Positions 28,271 to 38,700 of a stretch of 64,000 nucleotides of DNA are shown piece by piece; the stretch's first letter is position 1; the number at the start of each line of letters is the position of its first letter. Origin of the DNA: Xenorhabdus mauleonii (lineage in GTDB: Bacteria; Pseudomonadota; Gammaproteobacteria; Enterobacterales; Enterobacteriaceae); the NCBI RefSeq assembly GCF_900113945.1, contig NZ_FORG01000001.1:124001-188000 (forward strand), in the 5' to 3' direction. A model generated the notes under the pieces. The model was not told the DNA's origin and did no database searches. It saw nothing but the letters and a program-made list of their open reading frames with translations. The position numbers were made by a program, and so were the translations under genes.

Positions 28271-29407
28271 ATGAAGCGCAATATTCTTGCAGTGGTAATC
28301 CCGGCTCTGTTGGTTGCTGGTACAGCAAACGCGGCTGAAATCTTTAACAAAGACGGCAACAAACTGGATCTGTACGGTAAAGTAGACGTTCGTCACCAGT
28401 TCGCAGACAAGAGAAGCAAAGAAGACGGTGATGACTCTTACGCACGTATCGGTGTCAAAGGTGAAACTCAGATCACTGACCAACTGACTGGTTTCGGTCG
28501 TTGGGAATACAACGTCAAAGCTAAAGGCACAGAAAAGGATGGGGCTGATAGTTCTACTCGTCTGGCTTTCGCTGGCTTGAAATTCGCTAACTACGGTTCA
28601 CTGGATTACGGTCGCAACTACGGCGTAAACTACGATGTCAACGCATGGACTGACGTACTGCCAATCTTCGGTGGTGATTCCATGGCTCAGACTGATAACT
28701 TTATGACTGGTCGTTCTACTGGTCTGCTGACTTACCGTAACACCGATTTCTTTGGTCTGGTTGATGGTCTGAACTTTGCTCTGCAATATCAAGGTCAGAA
28801 CAGCGATCGTACCAAAAACGGCCGTGAAACTATCCGTGCTAATGGAGACGGTTACGGCCTGTCCACTACTTATGACGTAGGCTACGGTATTACTGTTGGT
28901 GGTTCTTACGCTAACTCTGCACGCACTTCATTGCAGAAGCCTGGAGTTACTCATGTAGAAGATGGTAAAACATATGGTGTAGGCCTTGGTAAACGTGCAG
29001 AAGCATGGAACTTGGGTGCTAAATACGATGCTAACAACGTATACTTGGCAGCAATGTATGGTGAAACCCGCAACATGACTCGCTTCTCTCCAGCTGAGCG
29101 GACAAGCGATCTCATTGCTAACAAAACCCAAAACATCGAACTGACTGCACAATACCTGTTCAGTGACTTAGGCCTGAAACCATCTTTGGCTTACGTTCAG
29201 TCTAAAGGTAAAGATCTGGGTGAAGTTAAAGGCAAAGGCGTTTACAATGCAGATCTGGTTAAATACGTTTCTGTAGGTACTTACTACTACTTTAACAAAA
29301 ACCTGTCCACTTACGTTGATTACAAAATCAACCTGCTGAAGAAAGACAACGAACTGGGCCTGAACGCTCGCAACGTATTCGGTGTTGGTCTGACTTATCA
29401 GTTCTAA
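28271..29407 (+). CDS. ompF: OmpF/OpnP-type general porin
   Basis: Trimeric 16-stranded outer-membrane porin for small hydrophilic solutes; in Xenorhabdus the equivalent is called OpnP. The start [17 protein letters not shown] is set by the conserved GAGGGTAATAATA site; the ATG 15 bases upstream is rejected. Signal peptide cleavage after ANA (about residue 21). The mature N-terminus [18 protein letters not shown], motifs [21 protein letters not shown] and the final aromatic Phe (LTYQF) are diagnostic. The constriction loop reads [10 protein letters not shown] where E. coli OmpF and OmpC have PEFGG, so the acidic constriction residue (OmpF Glu117) is Ile. Mature length is near that of OmpF. 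Confidence 0.95.
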   Translation: MKRNILAVVIPALLVAGTANAAEIFNKDGNKLDLYGKVDVRHQFADKRSKEDGDDSYARIGVKGETQITDQLTGFGRWEYNVKAKGTEKDGADSSTRLAFAGLKFANYGSLDYGRNYGVNYDVNAWTDVLPIFGGDSMAQTDNFMTGRSTGLLTYRNTDFFGLVDGLNFALQYQGQNSDRTKNGRETIRANGDGYGLSTTYDVGYGITVGGSYANSARTSLQKPGVTHVEDGKTYGVGLGKRAEAWNLGAKYDANNVYLAAMYGETRNMTRFSPAERTSDLIANKTQNIELTAQYLFSDLGLKPSLAYVQSKGKDLGEVKGKGVYNADLVKYVSVGTYYYFNKNLSTYVDYKINLLKKDNELGLNARNVFGVGLTYQF

Positions 29408-29455
29408 TCACTGCTGATAAACAATTTAGCTCTTTGCTAAATAGGTTTATCTCAG

Positions 29456-29483
29456 AAAAAGCAGCGCTCCGGCGCTGCTTTTT
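29456..29483 (+). terminator. intrinsic terminator of the porin gene
   Basis: Seven-bp stem GCAGCGC / GCGCTGC with loop TCCG, flanked by A5 and T5 runs. Confidence 0.9.
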
Positions 29484-29650
29484 GCATTTTACCTCTCTGT
29501 TTTTTCAGGCTCTTTTTCTCACTCCGTAAACTACTTCACAAGATTTTATTCTTTTTGCTACAAGTAGTTGGCAAATGAGTTCCTTAGCGTTACCCTGAGC
29601 GGCGTATAACTTATTTTGGGCTTAACTCTCCGAGTCTTGGAATCAAAAAA

Positions 29651-30841
29651 ATGTTTGAGAAAATTATAGCAGCGCCTGCCGATCCTATTCTTGGTTTAGC
29701 TGATAGCTTTAAAGCTGACCCTCGTGAAAATAAAATCAACTTGGGTATCGGCGTCTACAAAGACGAAACAGGTAAAACCCCTGTTCTGACCACCGTTAAA
29801 AAAGCAGAAAAATTCCTGTTGGAAAACGAAACCACCAAAACTTATTTGGCAATTAGTGGATTACCTGAATTTGGCCGCGTTACTCAAGAACTGCTATTTG
29901 GACCAACCAGCCCTGTCGTCACTAATAAGCGTGCCCGTACTGTACAAAGCCCAGGCGGAACCGGTGCTCTGCGCATTGCCGCCGATTTTATCGCTAAACA
30001 GACCAATGCAAAACGTGTCTGGATCAGCACTCCAACTTGGCCAAACCATAAAGGTGTTTTCGCCAGCGCTGGGTTAGAAATCCGCGAATACAATTATTAC
30101 GATGCAGAAAAGCATGCCCTGAACTTTGATAGTATGTTGGCGAGCCTGTCTGAAGCACAAGCAGGCGATATCATTCTGCTGCACGGTTGCTGTCATAACC
30201 CTACCGGTATCGATCCAACACCTGAGCAATGGCAGAAACTGGCTGACTTATCCGCTGCTAATGGTTGGTTGCCTGTATTTGATTTTGCTTACCAAGGTTT
30301 TGCCAAAGGATTGGATGAAGATGCAGAAGGCCTGCGCATTTTTGCCAAGAACCACAATGAATTGATCGTTGCCAGCTCTTATTCCAAAAACTTCGGCCTG
30401 TACAATGAGCGTGTTGGTGCTTGCACTATCGTTGCAGCAGACAGCGATACCGCAGAAAAAGCGTTCAGCCAAGCAAAATCCATTGTTCGTACCAATTACT
30501 CCAACCCACCAGCACACGGTGCTTCCGTTGTTACGACTATCCTGTCCAATGACGATCTGAAAGCAGAATGGATTCAAGAATTGGCGACAATGCGTGAGCG
30601 TATCCAACGTATGCGCCAGCTGTTTGTAAACACCTTACAAGAAAAAGGTGCAAAACAAGATTTCAGCTTCATTACTTCTCAGAATGGAATGTTCTCGTTC
30701 AGCGGTTTGACTAAAGAACAAGTTGAGCGCCTGCGTGAAGAGTTTGGTATTTATGCCGTCAGCTCTGGTCGCATCAACGTGGCAGGTTTAACACTAGAGA
30801 ACATGGTTCCTCTATGTGAAGCTATCGTTGCTGTACTCTGA
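29651..30841 (+). CDS. aspC: aspartate aminotransferase
   Basis: PLP-dependent class I aminotransferase interconverting aspartate/2-oxoglutarate and oxaloacetate/glutamate; it also acts on aromatic amino acids. The 396-residue product equals E. coli AspC in length. The PLP-binding Lys lies in [15 protein letters not shown] (about residue 246), with substrate Arg in SGRINVAGL, and [10 protein letters not shown] and FDFAYQGF for cofactor contacts. A terminator follows closely. Confidence 0.97.
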   Translation: MFEKIIAAPADPILGLADSFKADPRENKINLGIGVYKDETGKTPVLTTVKKAEKFLLENETTKTYLAISGLPEFGRVTQELLFGPTSPVVTNKRARTVQSPGGTGALRIAADFIAKQTNAKRVWISTPTWPNHKGVFASAGLEIREYNYYDAEKHALNFDSMLASLSEAQAGDIILLHGCCHNPTGIDPTPEQWQKLADLSAANGWLPVFDFAYQGFAKGLDEDAEGLRIFAKNHNELIVASSYSKNFGLYNERVGACTIVAADSDTAEKAFSQAKSIVRTNYSNPPAHGASVVTTILSNDDLKAEWIQELATMRERIQRMRQLFVNTLQEKGAKQDFSFITSQNGMFSFSGLTKEQVERLREEFGIYAVSSGRINVAGLTLENMVPLCEAIVAVL

Positions 30842-30873
30842 TTTATCTGAGCAATAAGTTTTTATGCCAAAAA

Positions 30874-30896
30874 AAGCCGCTTTCCAGCGGCTTTTA
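30874..30896 (+). terminator. intrinsic terminator of aspC
   Basis: Eight-bp stem AAGCCGCT / AGCGGCTT with a TTCC loop and T-rich tail. Confidence 0.88.
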
Positions 30897-30979
30897 TACC
30901 TTACGATATTCCTTGCTTATACTATTTTCTGCTTGTATACCCTGCTTGCTTAGTACCTTGCGCAAGAAAAAAATGCCTA

Positions 30980-31612
30980 TTAATCCTGCAAAAAAGGGTT
31001 AGTCTTTCGTTCATGACCCAATGTTGACATTGGCCCGTGACCGGGGATGAACTGATAATCATCTCCCAACGGCAGTACTTTTTCCTTGATGGAATGAATC
31101 AATTCATCATAATTTCCGCCGGGGAAATCAGTACGTCCAATACTCCCTTTAAACAGTACATCTCCCATTGAGATTAACTTTTCAGCATGGTTAGCGAGAA
31201 TAATGTGCCCCGGTGTATGCCCCGGGCAATGTAAGACCGATAATTCAATATTACCAACTTGCAGTGTATCTCCCTCATCCAACCAACGATCTGGAGTAAA
31301 GGATGGGCAAGGTTCAACTCCAAACATCTGACATTGAATTTCCAGCCCCTCTATCCAAAAAGCATCACCCTTATGCGGCCCATAAACGGGCACATCAAAA
31401 TATTTGGATACTTCGACAGTAGCACCAACATGATCGTAGTGACCGTGGGTCAACAGAATTTGAGTGAGTTTCAGCCCTCGACGCTCAATTTCAGCAATAA
31501 GTTGCTCAGCATTGCCACCAGGGTCAACAATCGCAGCGTTTTGAGTTTCTTCGCACCAAATCAAAGTACAATTCTGCATCGCCATCGTGACGGGGATAAT
31601 GTGGTATTTCAT
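30980..31612 (-). CDS. gloC: glyoxalase II-type hydrolase GloC (YcbL)
   Basis: Metallo-beta-lactamase-fold thioesterase hydrolysing S-lactoylglutathione in methylglyoxal detoxification. The 210-residue product has the metal-binding THGHYDHVG (HxHxDH), then [27 protein letters not shown] and the C-terminal [11 protein letters not shown]. The ATG giving MKYHIIPVT matches E. coli MNYRIIPVT; the upstream TTG start adds unrelated residues. Encoded next to mepK and ldtD on the same strand, with a repeat element between. Confidence 0.93.
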   Translation of the reverse strand: MKYHIIPVTMAMQNCTLIWCEETQNAAIVDPGGNAEQLIAEIERRGLKLTQILLTHGHYDHVGATVEVSKYFDVPVYGPHKGDAFWIEGLEIQCQMFGVEPCPSFTPDRWLDEGDTLQVGNIELSVLHCPGHTPGHIILANHAEKLISMGDVLFKGSIGRTDFPGGNYDELIHSIKEKVLPLGDDYQFIPGHGPMSTLGHERKTNPFLQD

Positions 31613-31652
31613 TATATTTTTGGACTCCACAATCAAGACTAATTGTTAAGTA

Positions 31653-31720
31653 TATACCCAATGGCTTTCAAGTTGCAGCACGTCCTGCAAAGCAGCAGTT
31701 TGAAAAATGATGGATATAAA
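31653..31720. repeat. miniature ERIC-like palindromic element
   Basis: About 68 bases with imperfect terminal inverted repeats: the left end begins TATACCCAATGGCTTTCAAG followed by TTGCAGC, and the right end is GCAGCAGTTTGAAAAATG followed by ATGGATATA. These are the typical ends of ERIC-type repeats with most of the interior missing. It sits between gloC and mepK and can fold into one hairpin. Confidence 0.65.
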
Positions 31721-31721
31721 A

Positions 31722-32270
31722 TTACCACGTCCTGACTGGGCCTGTATCAATATGAATAAAATTACTCTTTGGATAGAAGCCTACTCCTCCTGCCCGCATT
31801 TTCAGTGCAGCCTTACGAATATGTGCAAGTTGAATGCCATCAATATGAAAATCCATCGCTTGCCCACGAGTATGGTAGCTCTGTTTTGCAACCCCACTAC
31901 CGGATCGACGCAACATATTATTTGTCGTCAATGAACGATAGCCTGATAATAATTGAACAGGTTTGTTTATCCCCATCATCATTTGTAATAAATAAATTTG
32001 ATCAAACAATTTGGGGTCGATAGTCTTGATTTTATTTTGACGGAAGTCGCGAAATAAATAATTCAGACGATCTAATTCTGACTTGTTATAACGTCGACCA
32101 TCGAAGAATTCAGCTTTGAGCGTTTCTCCTGTATGCAAATTATTAAGACGTAAAATTCTCGGACGTGGCGTTGTCAATGCAGCCAACGCGTGATGAGGTA
32201 ATAAGCTTAACCCCAACGCAGCCACACCTACGCCGAGCCACTTTCGGCGATTGTGGTCAATATCATTCAT
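31722..32270 (-). CDS. mepK: murein DD-endopeptidase MepK (YcbK)
   Basis: Peptidase M15-family (DUF882) enzyme; in E. coli MepK cuts meso-DAP crosslinks made by L,D-transpeptidases. The 182-residue product has a Tat signal (RRKWLG at residues 8-13, hydrophobic stretch, then ALA before LTTPRPRILRLNNLHTGE). Zinc-site motifs SYHTRGQAMDFHI and NFIHIDTG are present. The length equals E. coli. Adjacent ldtD makes the crosslinks this enzyme is known to open, so the pair is functionally linked. Confidence 0.93.
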   Translation of the reverse strand: MNDIDHNRRKWLGVGVAALGLSLLPHHALAALTTPRPRILRLNNLHTGETLKAEFFDGRRYNKSELDRLNYLFRDFRQNKIKTIDPKLFDQIYLLQMMMGINKPVQLLSGYRSLTTNNMLRRSGSGVAKQSYHTRGQAMDFHIDGIQLAHIRKAALKMRAGGVGFYPKSNFIHIDTGPVRTW

Positions 32271-32680
32271 GGATAATGTGCCCTGCTATTCTATGATGTA
32301 TTAATATTTTATAAAACTACATTAATATAATGCCTAATCGACTAATAAGACATCAACAAACAAAAAGTAGTTTCAATTATTTTTGTATATTACTGTAAAC
32401 TCACCAAGTAATAATTGTGATCAATGTAACATAACTAAAGTTATATTAAATATAGATGAAAAATAAATGATGATATGTTTCTTGAAGGTGATTCCACTCT
32501 GATTGATAAAACCTGACAAAATAGAAGAGAAAAAAGCGTTCCTCAGGAGAGATAATAAGAGGAAAAAAACATTGAAAAAAGAATTAGTAATGAAAAAATA
32601 AAGGTGAAGAAAATTTCCTTTTCTTCACCTTTATAATATCGATATTAATGCCAAGTTTACATCCTCATAAAGAATAAGGA
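32271..32680. other. gene-free gap between ldtD and mepK
   Basis: AT-rich 410 bases with no supported coding region. It contains the ldtD terminator at its far end and, nearer mepK, presumably the mepK promoter. No operator was recognised. Confidence 0.6.
32590..32632 (-). terminator. intrinsic terminator of ldtD
   Basis: Fourteen-bp perfect stem (left arm AAAGGTGAAGAAAA, 32600-32613; right arm its complement, 32619-32632) with a five-base loop. On the minus strand it is followed by ATTTTTTC. It shows that mepK has a promoter separate from ldtD. Confidence 0.88.
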
Positions 32681-34405
32681 TTATGAAGATGCCAAATCAT
32701 TTTCAGCTTCCAAAACCTTGGAAAAAAGCGCCGATTTTTGCCTGGCATTTATATCATAATCATAAATATCAGCGCGATATTGCGGTGTTCCCTTATCATC
32801 AATCCAAGCCGTTTGATAATAGAGGAAAACAGGAATTTTATTAGGAATATTGACATATTTCGTTGCCCAGGTTTTCAACGAACTACTGACTTTGCTTTTA
32901 TTCCAGCCAGCGTCTCCCAATAGCATATTAGCCAGCTCAGGAGCTTTATTAACACGTACACAACCTGAACTGACAGCTCTCATTTCCCGTCCGAAGGAAG
33001 CTTGATTTGGCGTGTCATGCAAATAAATCGCTTCTGAATTTGGCATGTTAAATTTGAATCGCCCCAATGAATTAGTTGGGCCTGGAGCCTGACGTATACG
33101 ATAAGGAAAGCTACTTGGTGTTACTACATTCCAATTAATTGACAAAGGATCAATAACTTTAGCATCATTGCTCCAGCCAGAAAAAACGGTATAACCCCGC
33201 GTGCGGAAATAACTCGGATCACGCATAGCTCTTGGCGCAATATCTTTTCTGGTCATGCTGGTTGGCACATTCCAGGGTGGATTAATCACCACATTATTTA
33301 ATTCACTGCTCATAATTGGTGTTTTACGGCTAGGACGCCCGACAACAACTTTAGAACTTAATGCTTCTTTTCCATTTAAATAATAAATCAGTGAATAGTC
33401 AGGTATATTAACTAAAATACCCGTAGGAATATCACCGGGAATAATCCGCAATCGCTGTATATTTAAAGCCATTATACGAGCACGGGTTTGCGGTGTTGTA
33501 TTTAACCACGTCTTAGTCGACTGACCGATAACACCATCTGCCGCTAAGCCATGTAAAGCCTGAAAACGTTTCACAGCAGCGACTAATTCTTTGCCATATA
33601 CTTTACTGTCAGCTTTGGTGGCAGACAGATCTAATACCCCAGAACGAACCAATATTTTTCTTAATGCACTAACGCTTTCACTACTTTGTCCTGGCCTGAG
33701 TGTACCTTTGAACGAAAAGTCCTCCCAAGGCTGTTTATCAGCCAATTGCCCTAACATTTCTTTACGCATGCCTTCATACATAGGATGATTGGGTGATAAG
33801 GATGTAATATAAGAAAGAATATTATTGTTAATATGCTGTTGCCATTTATCAATTAAACTGGAAGGAGGTAAATCAATCTTATAGGGGGTCTTACTGTATA
33901 ACCATGAATCTCCTTTTTTCTTAACATCATTGATAAAATGCAAATAACCTAACATGGCATCTGATAAAATAATATCACGCCCCATATTACTTAGTTCAGG
34001 GGAATTTAATTGCACCACCCATTTTTCAAATTGGGGTTGAAAACCAGCTAATGCTATTTCAATCAATTGATTTTCGAATTTATCAATTGCATTTTTATCC
34101 TGCCATAATGGTTGCATTTTATTAGCAGAATATAATGTTATCAAACGATCAAAAAATATCGGTTTTACTTGTTGAGGAAGGAAATTCTGTAACTTTTTTC
34201 GATTTTCATCAATAGTGCTCATTGAAGATATAGGAGTATTCTTATCCGATAAAATAACGGTATCTTCTTGTTTTTGCCCTCCTGATAATTGTTGAGCTTC
34301 ATTTGAAACTGTTCCATTTTGTTGATTTGCAAAGGCTACCTCTGATAGCGCCAATGCGCTCCAGATAAAAGAAACTTTCAGTAATCTGACCGTGTTCTTC
34401 GTCAT
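32681..34405 (-). CDS. ldtD: L,D-transpeptidase LdtD (YcbB)
   Basis: Periplasmic enzyme forming 3-3 (mDAP-mDAP) crosslinks in peptidoglycan; in E. coli it supports resistance to beta-lactams and repair of envelope damage. The 574-residue product (615 in E. coli) has a signal peptide ending near AFA (residue 26), a peptidoglycan-binding domain (about 235-310, AVKRFQALHGLAADGVIG) and a YkuD catalytic domain (about 330-500) with HDTPNQ and the active-site Cys in AVSSGCVRV (about residue 482). Its own terminator follows. Confidence 0.94.
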   Translation of the reverse strand: MTKNTVRLLKVSFIWSALALSEVAFANQQNGTVSNEAQQLSGGQKQEDTVILSDKNTPISSMSTIDENRKKLQNFLPQQVKPIFFDRLITLYSANKMQPLWQDKNAIDKFENQLIEIALAGFQPQFEKWVVQLNSPELSNMGRDIILSDAMLGYLHFINDVKKKGDSWLYSKTPYKIDLPPSSLIDKWQQHINNNILSYITSLSPNHPMYEGMRKEMLGQLADKQPWEDFSFKGTLRPGQSSESVSALRKILVRSGVLDLSATKADSKVYGKELVAAVKRFQALHGLAADGVIGQSTKTWLNTTPQTRARIMALNIQRLRIIPGDIPTGILVNIPDYSLIYYLNGKEALSSKVVVGRPSRKTPIMSSELNNVVINPPWNVPTSMTRKDIAPRAMRDPSYFRTRGYTVFSGWSNDAKVIDPLSINWNVVTPSSFPYRIRQAPGPTNSLGRFKFNMPNSEAIYLHDTPNQASFGREMRAVSSGCVRVNKAPELANMLLGDAGWNKSKVSSSLKTWATKYVNIPNKIPVFLYYQTAWIDDKGTPQYRADIYDYDINARQKSALFSKVLEAENDLASS

Positions 34406-34599
34406 AAGAGTTCACCTCACCTTATTATGTATGCGCTATCCAATGACTCATTTTAATTATCAACAGACTTATTTTATCAGAAAAGAATAGTTATAATTAT
34501 ATACATATTTCCTTAGTAAGATAAGGCTCCATGCCATCATACTCAATCACATGGTTAAAAAGAAAATGTTCACTATAATAAATTACATAGCTCTGTTTT

Positions 34600-34629
34600 T
34601 AAAAAAGAAAAAGGCACTTTTCGTGCCTT
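34600..34629 (-). terminator. intrinsic terminator of aphA
   Basis: Seven-bp stem AAGGCAC / GTGCCTT with a five-base loop. On the minus strand it is followed by TTTCTTTTTT. Confidence 0.85.
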
Positions 34630-34659
34630 AATCGGAGTAAGTTTTATAGCAATTTAAGA

Positions 34660-35373
34660 TTAATACTCAGATTTAATGACCACTTCTTCTCCAAATCTAC
34701 CTGCTTTAGGTAAAGGTTGATAAGAAGAGTTGGATGCTCTTAGAATACGTATGCCGCGGATATTTAGCTCGCGTGCCGCAGCAATATCAGCATCTGCGTC
34801 GCCATAGTAGATTTTCAATTTTTGATTTTTCATCCAGCTGACTTTTTCATTTTTGTTCGGGTCATCCCCTGCAAAAATGACGCTATGCATCTTATCAGCC
34901 GGGATATGTAAACTTTCTTGTAAGTACTGGGTAACAGCCTCTGTTTTTGTTTTTGCGCGTCCTGTAATGAAATAAACATTGTCACCGCGTTTCAAATGCA
35001 TCTGGACTAATTCAATACCAACTTGTTTCGGCAAGCTGAATTTATCCCATCCATTATTCATTTTCTCCCAGAACTTAGGGTTTTTCAGATAGCTTTGATC
35101 ATTAGGTGAATACTCTTGTTTTCCGCGATAAAATCCTGGGCTGGAAAACAAAACTGTATCATCAATATCAAATCCAACAGCCATTGGTGGTTGGCCTTTC
35201 AAACTTTCTTCAATCTGCTCTACCGACACCCAATGTATAGACTGACGCTGGGCTAAATCTGCTACAGTAACTCCTGGGCTAGTTGATTCAGGTATAAACA
35301 TTTTTGCCTGTGCCGCACCATTCAAACCAAAGGCAAGCACAATCGCACTGAGTGTTAATGTTACTTTACGCAT
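34660..35373 (-). CDS. aphA: class B acid phosphatase AphA
   Basis: Periplasmic, magnesium-dependent nonspecific phosphatase/phosphotransferase of the HAD (DDDD) superfamily that dephosphorylates nucleotides and other monoesters. The 237-residue product has a signal peptide ([18 protein letters not shown], cleavage after AQA) and catalytic motif [25 protein letters not shown] and [13 protein letters not shown]. coli AphA has 237 residues. The ATG at 35373 has GGA seven bases upstream and gives the clean signal peptide. In E. coli aphA lies elsewhere on the chromosome; here it sits between ldtD and mukB, so it has moved relative to E. coli. Its codon use looks ordinary. Confidence 0.94.
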   Translation of the reverse strand: MRKVTLTLSAIVLAFGLNGAAQAKMFIPESTSPGVTVADLAQRQSIHWVSVEQIEESLKGQPPMAVGFDIDDTVLFSSPGFYRGKQEYSPNDQSYLKNPKFWEKMNNGWDKFSLPKQVGIELVQMHLKRGDNVYFITGRAKTKTEAVTQYLQESLHIPADKMHSVIFAGDDPNKNEKVSWMKNQKLKIYYGDADADIAAARELNIRGIRILRASNSSYQPLPKAGRFGEEVVIKSEY

Positions 35374-35587
35374 TGTTATTCCATTCCATATCAATCATAA
35401 CGGAACGAAATAATAAACATTATCATGAAATCAAAATGAGACAAACCGCACAATTGCTAAAGGTTAATATTCAAAATTAATATAGATAATTAACTTATTA
35501 TCAATAAAGATATAATTTTCCATTTTTATATAATCAAACTATTCCCATGAAGGAATATATTTCCTGATTAAATAGAGGTTCTTAGCT

Positions 35588-35632
35588 TATCTACAATAGA
35601 TTTTGAGTTGTATCGAGATGGCAAGGGAATGA
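35588..35632. repeat. ERIC-like repeat fragment upstream of aphA
   Basis: The segment AATAGATTTTGAGTTG followed by GGCAAGGGAATGA resembles the left end of Xenorhabdus/Photorhabdus ERIC-type repeats and aligns with the fragment near 4091-4130. The rest of the element is missing. Confidence 0.4.
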
Positions 35633-35705
35633 CAAAACTGTTTTGCATGAAATCAGAAAAATTGGGGGAATATAAACAATTGCCCGGAAAAATCACATTC
35701 ATTGA

Positions 35706-35734
35706 AAGAGGCCATATTATAAATATAGCCTCTT
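35706..35734 (-). terminator. hairpin after mukB
   Basis: AAGAGGC / GCCTCTT stem with further AT pairing inside, 31 bases past the mukB stop. The T-run on the minus strand is short, so termination is uncertain. Confidence 0.4.
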
Positions 35735-35765
35735 GTTGCAATAGAAATTTTACCCAAAGAGGAAA

Positions 35766-38700
35766 TTATTCTTCCAATATCGGTTGTGCCAGTACCCGTG
35801 GTTGTTCAGAAGCAGGAGCATCCTGCCCAAAGCCACGCAAACCAACAACATGCACATGTTCCTGATTATTGAAAATTTTACGCACCAACTTATAGGTTGT
35901 GCCTTTCTCTGGACTGATGTTTTCTGGGGCAGCGATAATTAACTGCATTTGTAAGCGTTCACACAGTTCAAACAGCGTTGCGATTGATTTCGCATCCAGA
36001 CGAGCAGCTTCATCAAGGAACAGCAAACGGCATGGTGAAATATCTTTACCACGCAGACGACGCGATTCCTCTTCCCAGCTCTGTATGACCATAACCAAGA
36101 TGGACATCCCCGTACCAATCGCTTCCCCGGTAGACAATGCCCCACTTTCCGCTTTCAGCCAACCATCCGAACCGCGGTTAACTTCAACGTCCAGTTCAAG
36201 GTAATTACGGTAATCCAACAGCTCTTCGCCAATGGTTTGCGGCAAACGCTGTCCCATATCAATCTGTGGATTCAGGCGCTGATAAAGTTTTGCCATCGCT
36301 TCGGAGAAGGTCAAGCGCTGGCTGTTAAACAGATCTTGATGCTGTTCTTGCTGCTCAGAAAGCACATCCAGCAAGAGCGCATGACTTTCACGCACATTCA
36401 CATTCAGGCGCACACCGCCAACCTGTCCGAATGAAACAGCCTGCAAGCCCTGATTCAACATGCGAATGCGGTTTTGTTCACGTTGGATAGTCTTACGAAT
36501 GATATTGGCCACACTCTTGGAGCTAATCGCCAATTTTTGTTCACGAGCTGTCAGTTCTTCGGTCAAACGCGCCAGTTCAATTTCCATTTGTTCAATGGCA
36601 TCAACCGGATCATCCGTACGAATTATATCCTGGCGGATGCGCTCACGCAGATGTTGGTAAACTGCAACGAAGAATTGGATCTTACGCTCAGGACGTTTCG
36701 GATCTTCAGATAAACGCAAGGCATCACGCAGGTGTTCGTTGTCAGAGACGGCCAGACGCAATGCCCCCAGCGCCTTATCCGACATTGAACGCAAATCATC
36801 GCCATCTATATAAGCCAATTCACGGCGATGCAGGCGGCGTTCAACACCATTGTCTTTGACCATCCGCATCACCGCACACCAGCCCGCTTTCGAAGAAACG
36901 ACTTGTTCACGTTTTTGGTAGTAGTCACGCTCAGATTTACGCAATTTCTTCTGCAGGTTTTCCATTTCTGCTTCACAAAATGCGATCTGCTTCTCGAGTT
37001 GGTTGATGCGAGAACGATTAGCACTAACCGCCGCGTGAAGTTGATCGCGACGTTCACGGGCCCGGCTTTCTGCATTTGCATCAGCCTGAACACCAATGTC
37101 TTGCATCTCCTGCTCAAGCTCTTTCAACATATCCTGCTTAGTGTCATAAGAGCTTTTCAAAGATGCCAGTACTTGATTAAACTGCGCATACTGTGCTTGG
37201 TGCTGGCGCAATTGCTCACGTGCTCGGCTGCGATCTGATTCGGCATGTTCAAGGCGCTGACGCAATTTATCGTTCAGATCCGCATTTTCACTGAGCATCC
37301 CAGCCGAATCGCTGTAGCTGAAATGCGCGCGGCGTTGCACGATTTCAGTCAAGGCAAAAGCTTGTTGTTTTGCTTTATTCTGCGTGTGCTTCGCTGTTTC
37401 ATAATCTTTCTGCAACTGTTCATGCTGCTGTGGATCGTTTTGCAACACGGAAACCAGCGGCTCTAATTTTGCCAATGCATTTCCATGTTGTTGCAAGAAC
37501 CGAGCTGCATCTTGCGCTTCTTCCATCTCTTCACGAACGGTTTCCACGCGATCAAGCAAAGTTTCATCCAACAAAATTGTAATTTGCGGGATCAAGCGAT
37601 TTAATGCCGATAGACTCTCTTTCACTTGCACCAACTTTTGCTGGTGCTGTTGAGTCTGTGTTTCAAATTGAGATAGTTCGCGCTCCAGCTCGGTACGGCG
37701 TTGATTCAGGCTGCGAATTTCTGCTTCTGGATCATCATCAAATGCCACAGACAGATGCTTGCCCACAAAACGGCTGAAAGATTGATGTGCACGCTGGATT
37801 TTCTGAACATCGAATGACAGTGTCGCATAACGCTCAGCCAGCGTATCACGCTCAAGACTGAGTGCCTCAAGACGGTTTTCTCTTGCTGCCCGTCCAAATA
37901 ATGGCACTTCGGGATAACGGGAATAACGCCACTGACGATCAGACGATTTGACTAAAACTGCATTATCCTGCTCTTCAAAATGGAATACGCTGTCGTCGAA
38001 GGATTGCGGATCACCCTCAATCAAATAGAGATCTTCCGGGCAATCTTCCAAAGATTCCAAATGCTGGCGCACCGATGAAAGGTCAGGAACGACGATCGCA
38101 TGGCGTGCGGGGCCATAAAGTGCAGAAAAATAAGGCGCATCATCAATAGTAATGTCATCGTAAATTTCTGACAGCAAAACACCGCCGAAGCGTTCTGCAA
38201 GTGCAAGCAATCGGCTGTCTTCTGCGCCACTTGGTTGACTTAATCGTTCAATTTGCTTTTCCAGTTCACGTTTCTGTGCCGCGATATCATCACGTTCAAC
38301 AGTAATTTCGCGCTCTTGTTCCAGCAATTGCTGCATGTATTCAGTGACATCATGACCGCTTTCGAACGATTCATTGCTTTGGTCACAAAGCTGGCTAAGG
38401 GTTTCTTGTGCCGCCAGCCACATAGGTGCACGCGCTGTCAGCCCATGAATTCTTTGTTTGAGCTGTTCAAGCTCCTGACGCATTTGAATGCGGCGTTCGC
38501 CACTTTCATTGGCATTCAGGCTCAACTCTTCCTGATGAGCGTCCAATTCACCCTGTAATGCCTCTAAATCTTCCGCCTGATATTGTTGATTATGGCGCTT
38601 ACAAAACTCTTGCAGTAAACGTTCGGCGTTTTGCTGGCTGTTCAACCGTTGTTCCAGTTCAGCCAACTGAATCCGCAAAGGTTGAACCCGATCAGCCAAA

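Larger units (their letters stand above)
35374..35765. other. gap between mukB and aphA
   Basis: A short open frame starting at 35608 runs into mukB on the opposite strand and looks spurious. The gap holds the aphA promoter region, an ERIC-like fragment and a mukB hairpin. Otherwise AT-rich with no recognised site. Confidence 0.6.

Noticed and set aside
35608-35865. Open frame of 85 codons on the plus strand near the mukB end
   Set aside because: It runs antisense into the mukB C-terminus, has no recognisable domain and no good ribosome site.
38334-38347. matS-like GTGACATCATGAC inside mukB
   Set aside because: Two mismatches at strongly conserved positions; expected several times by chance.
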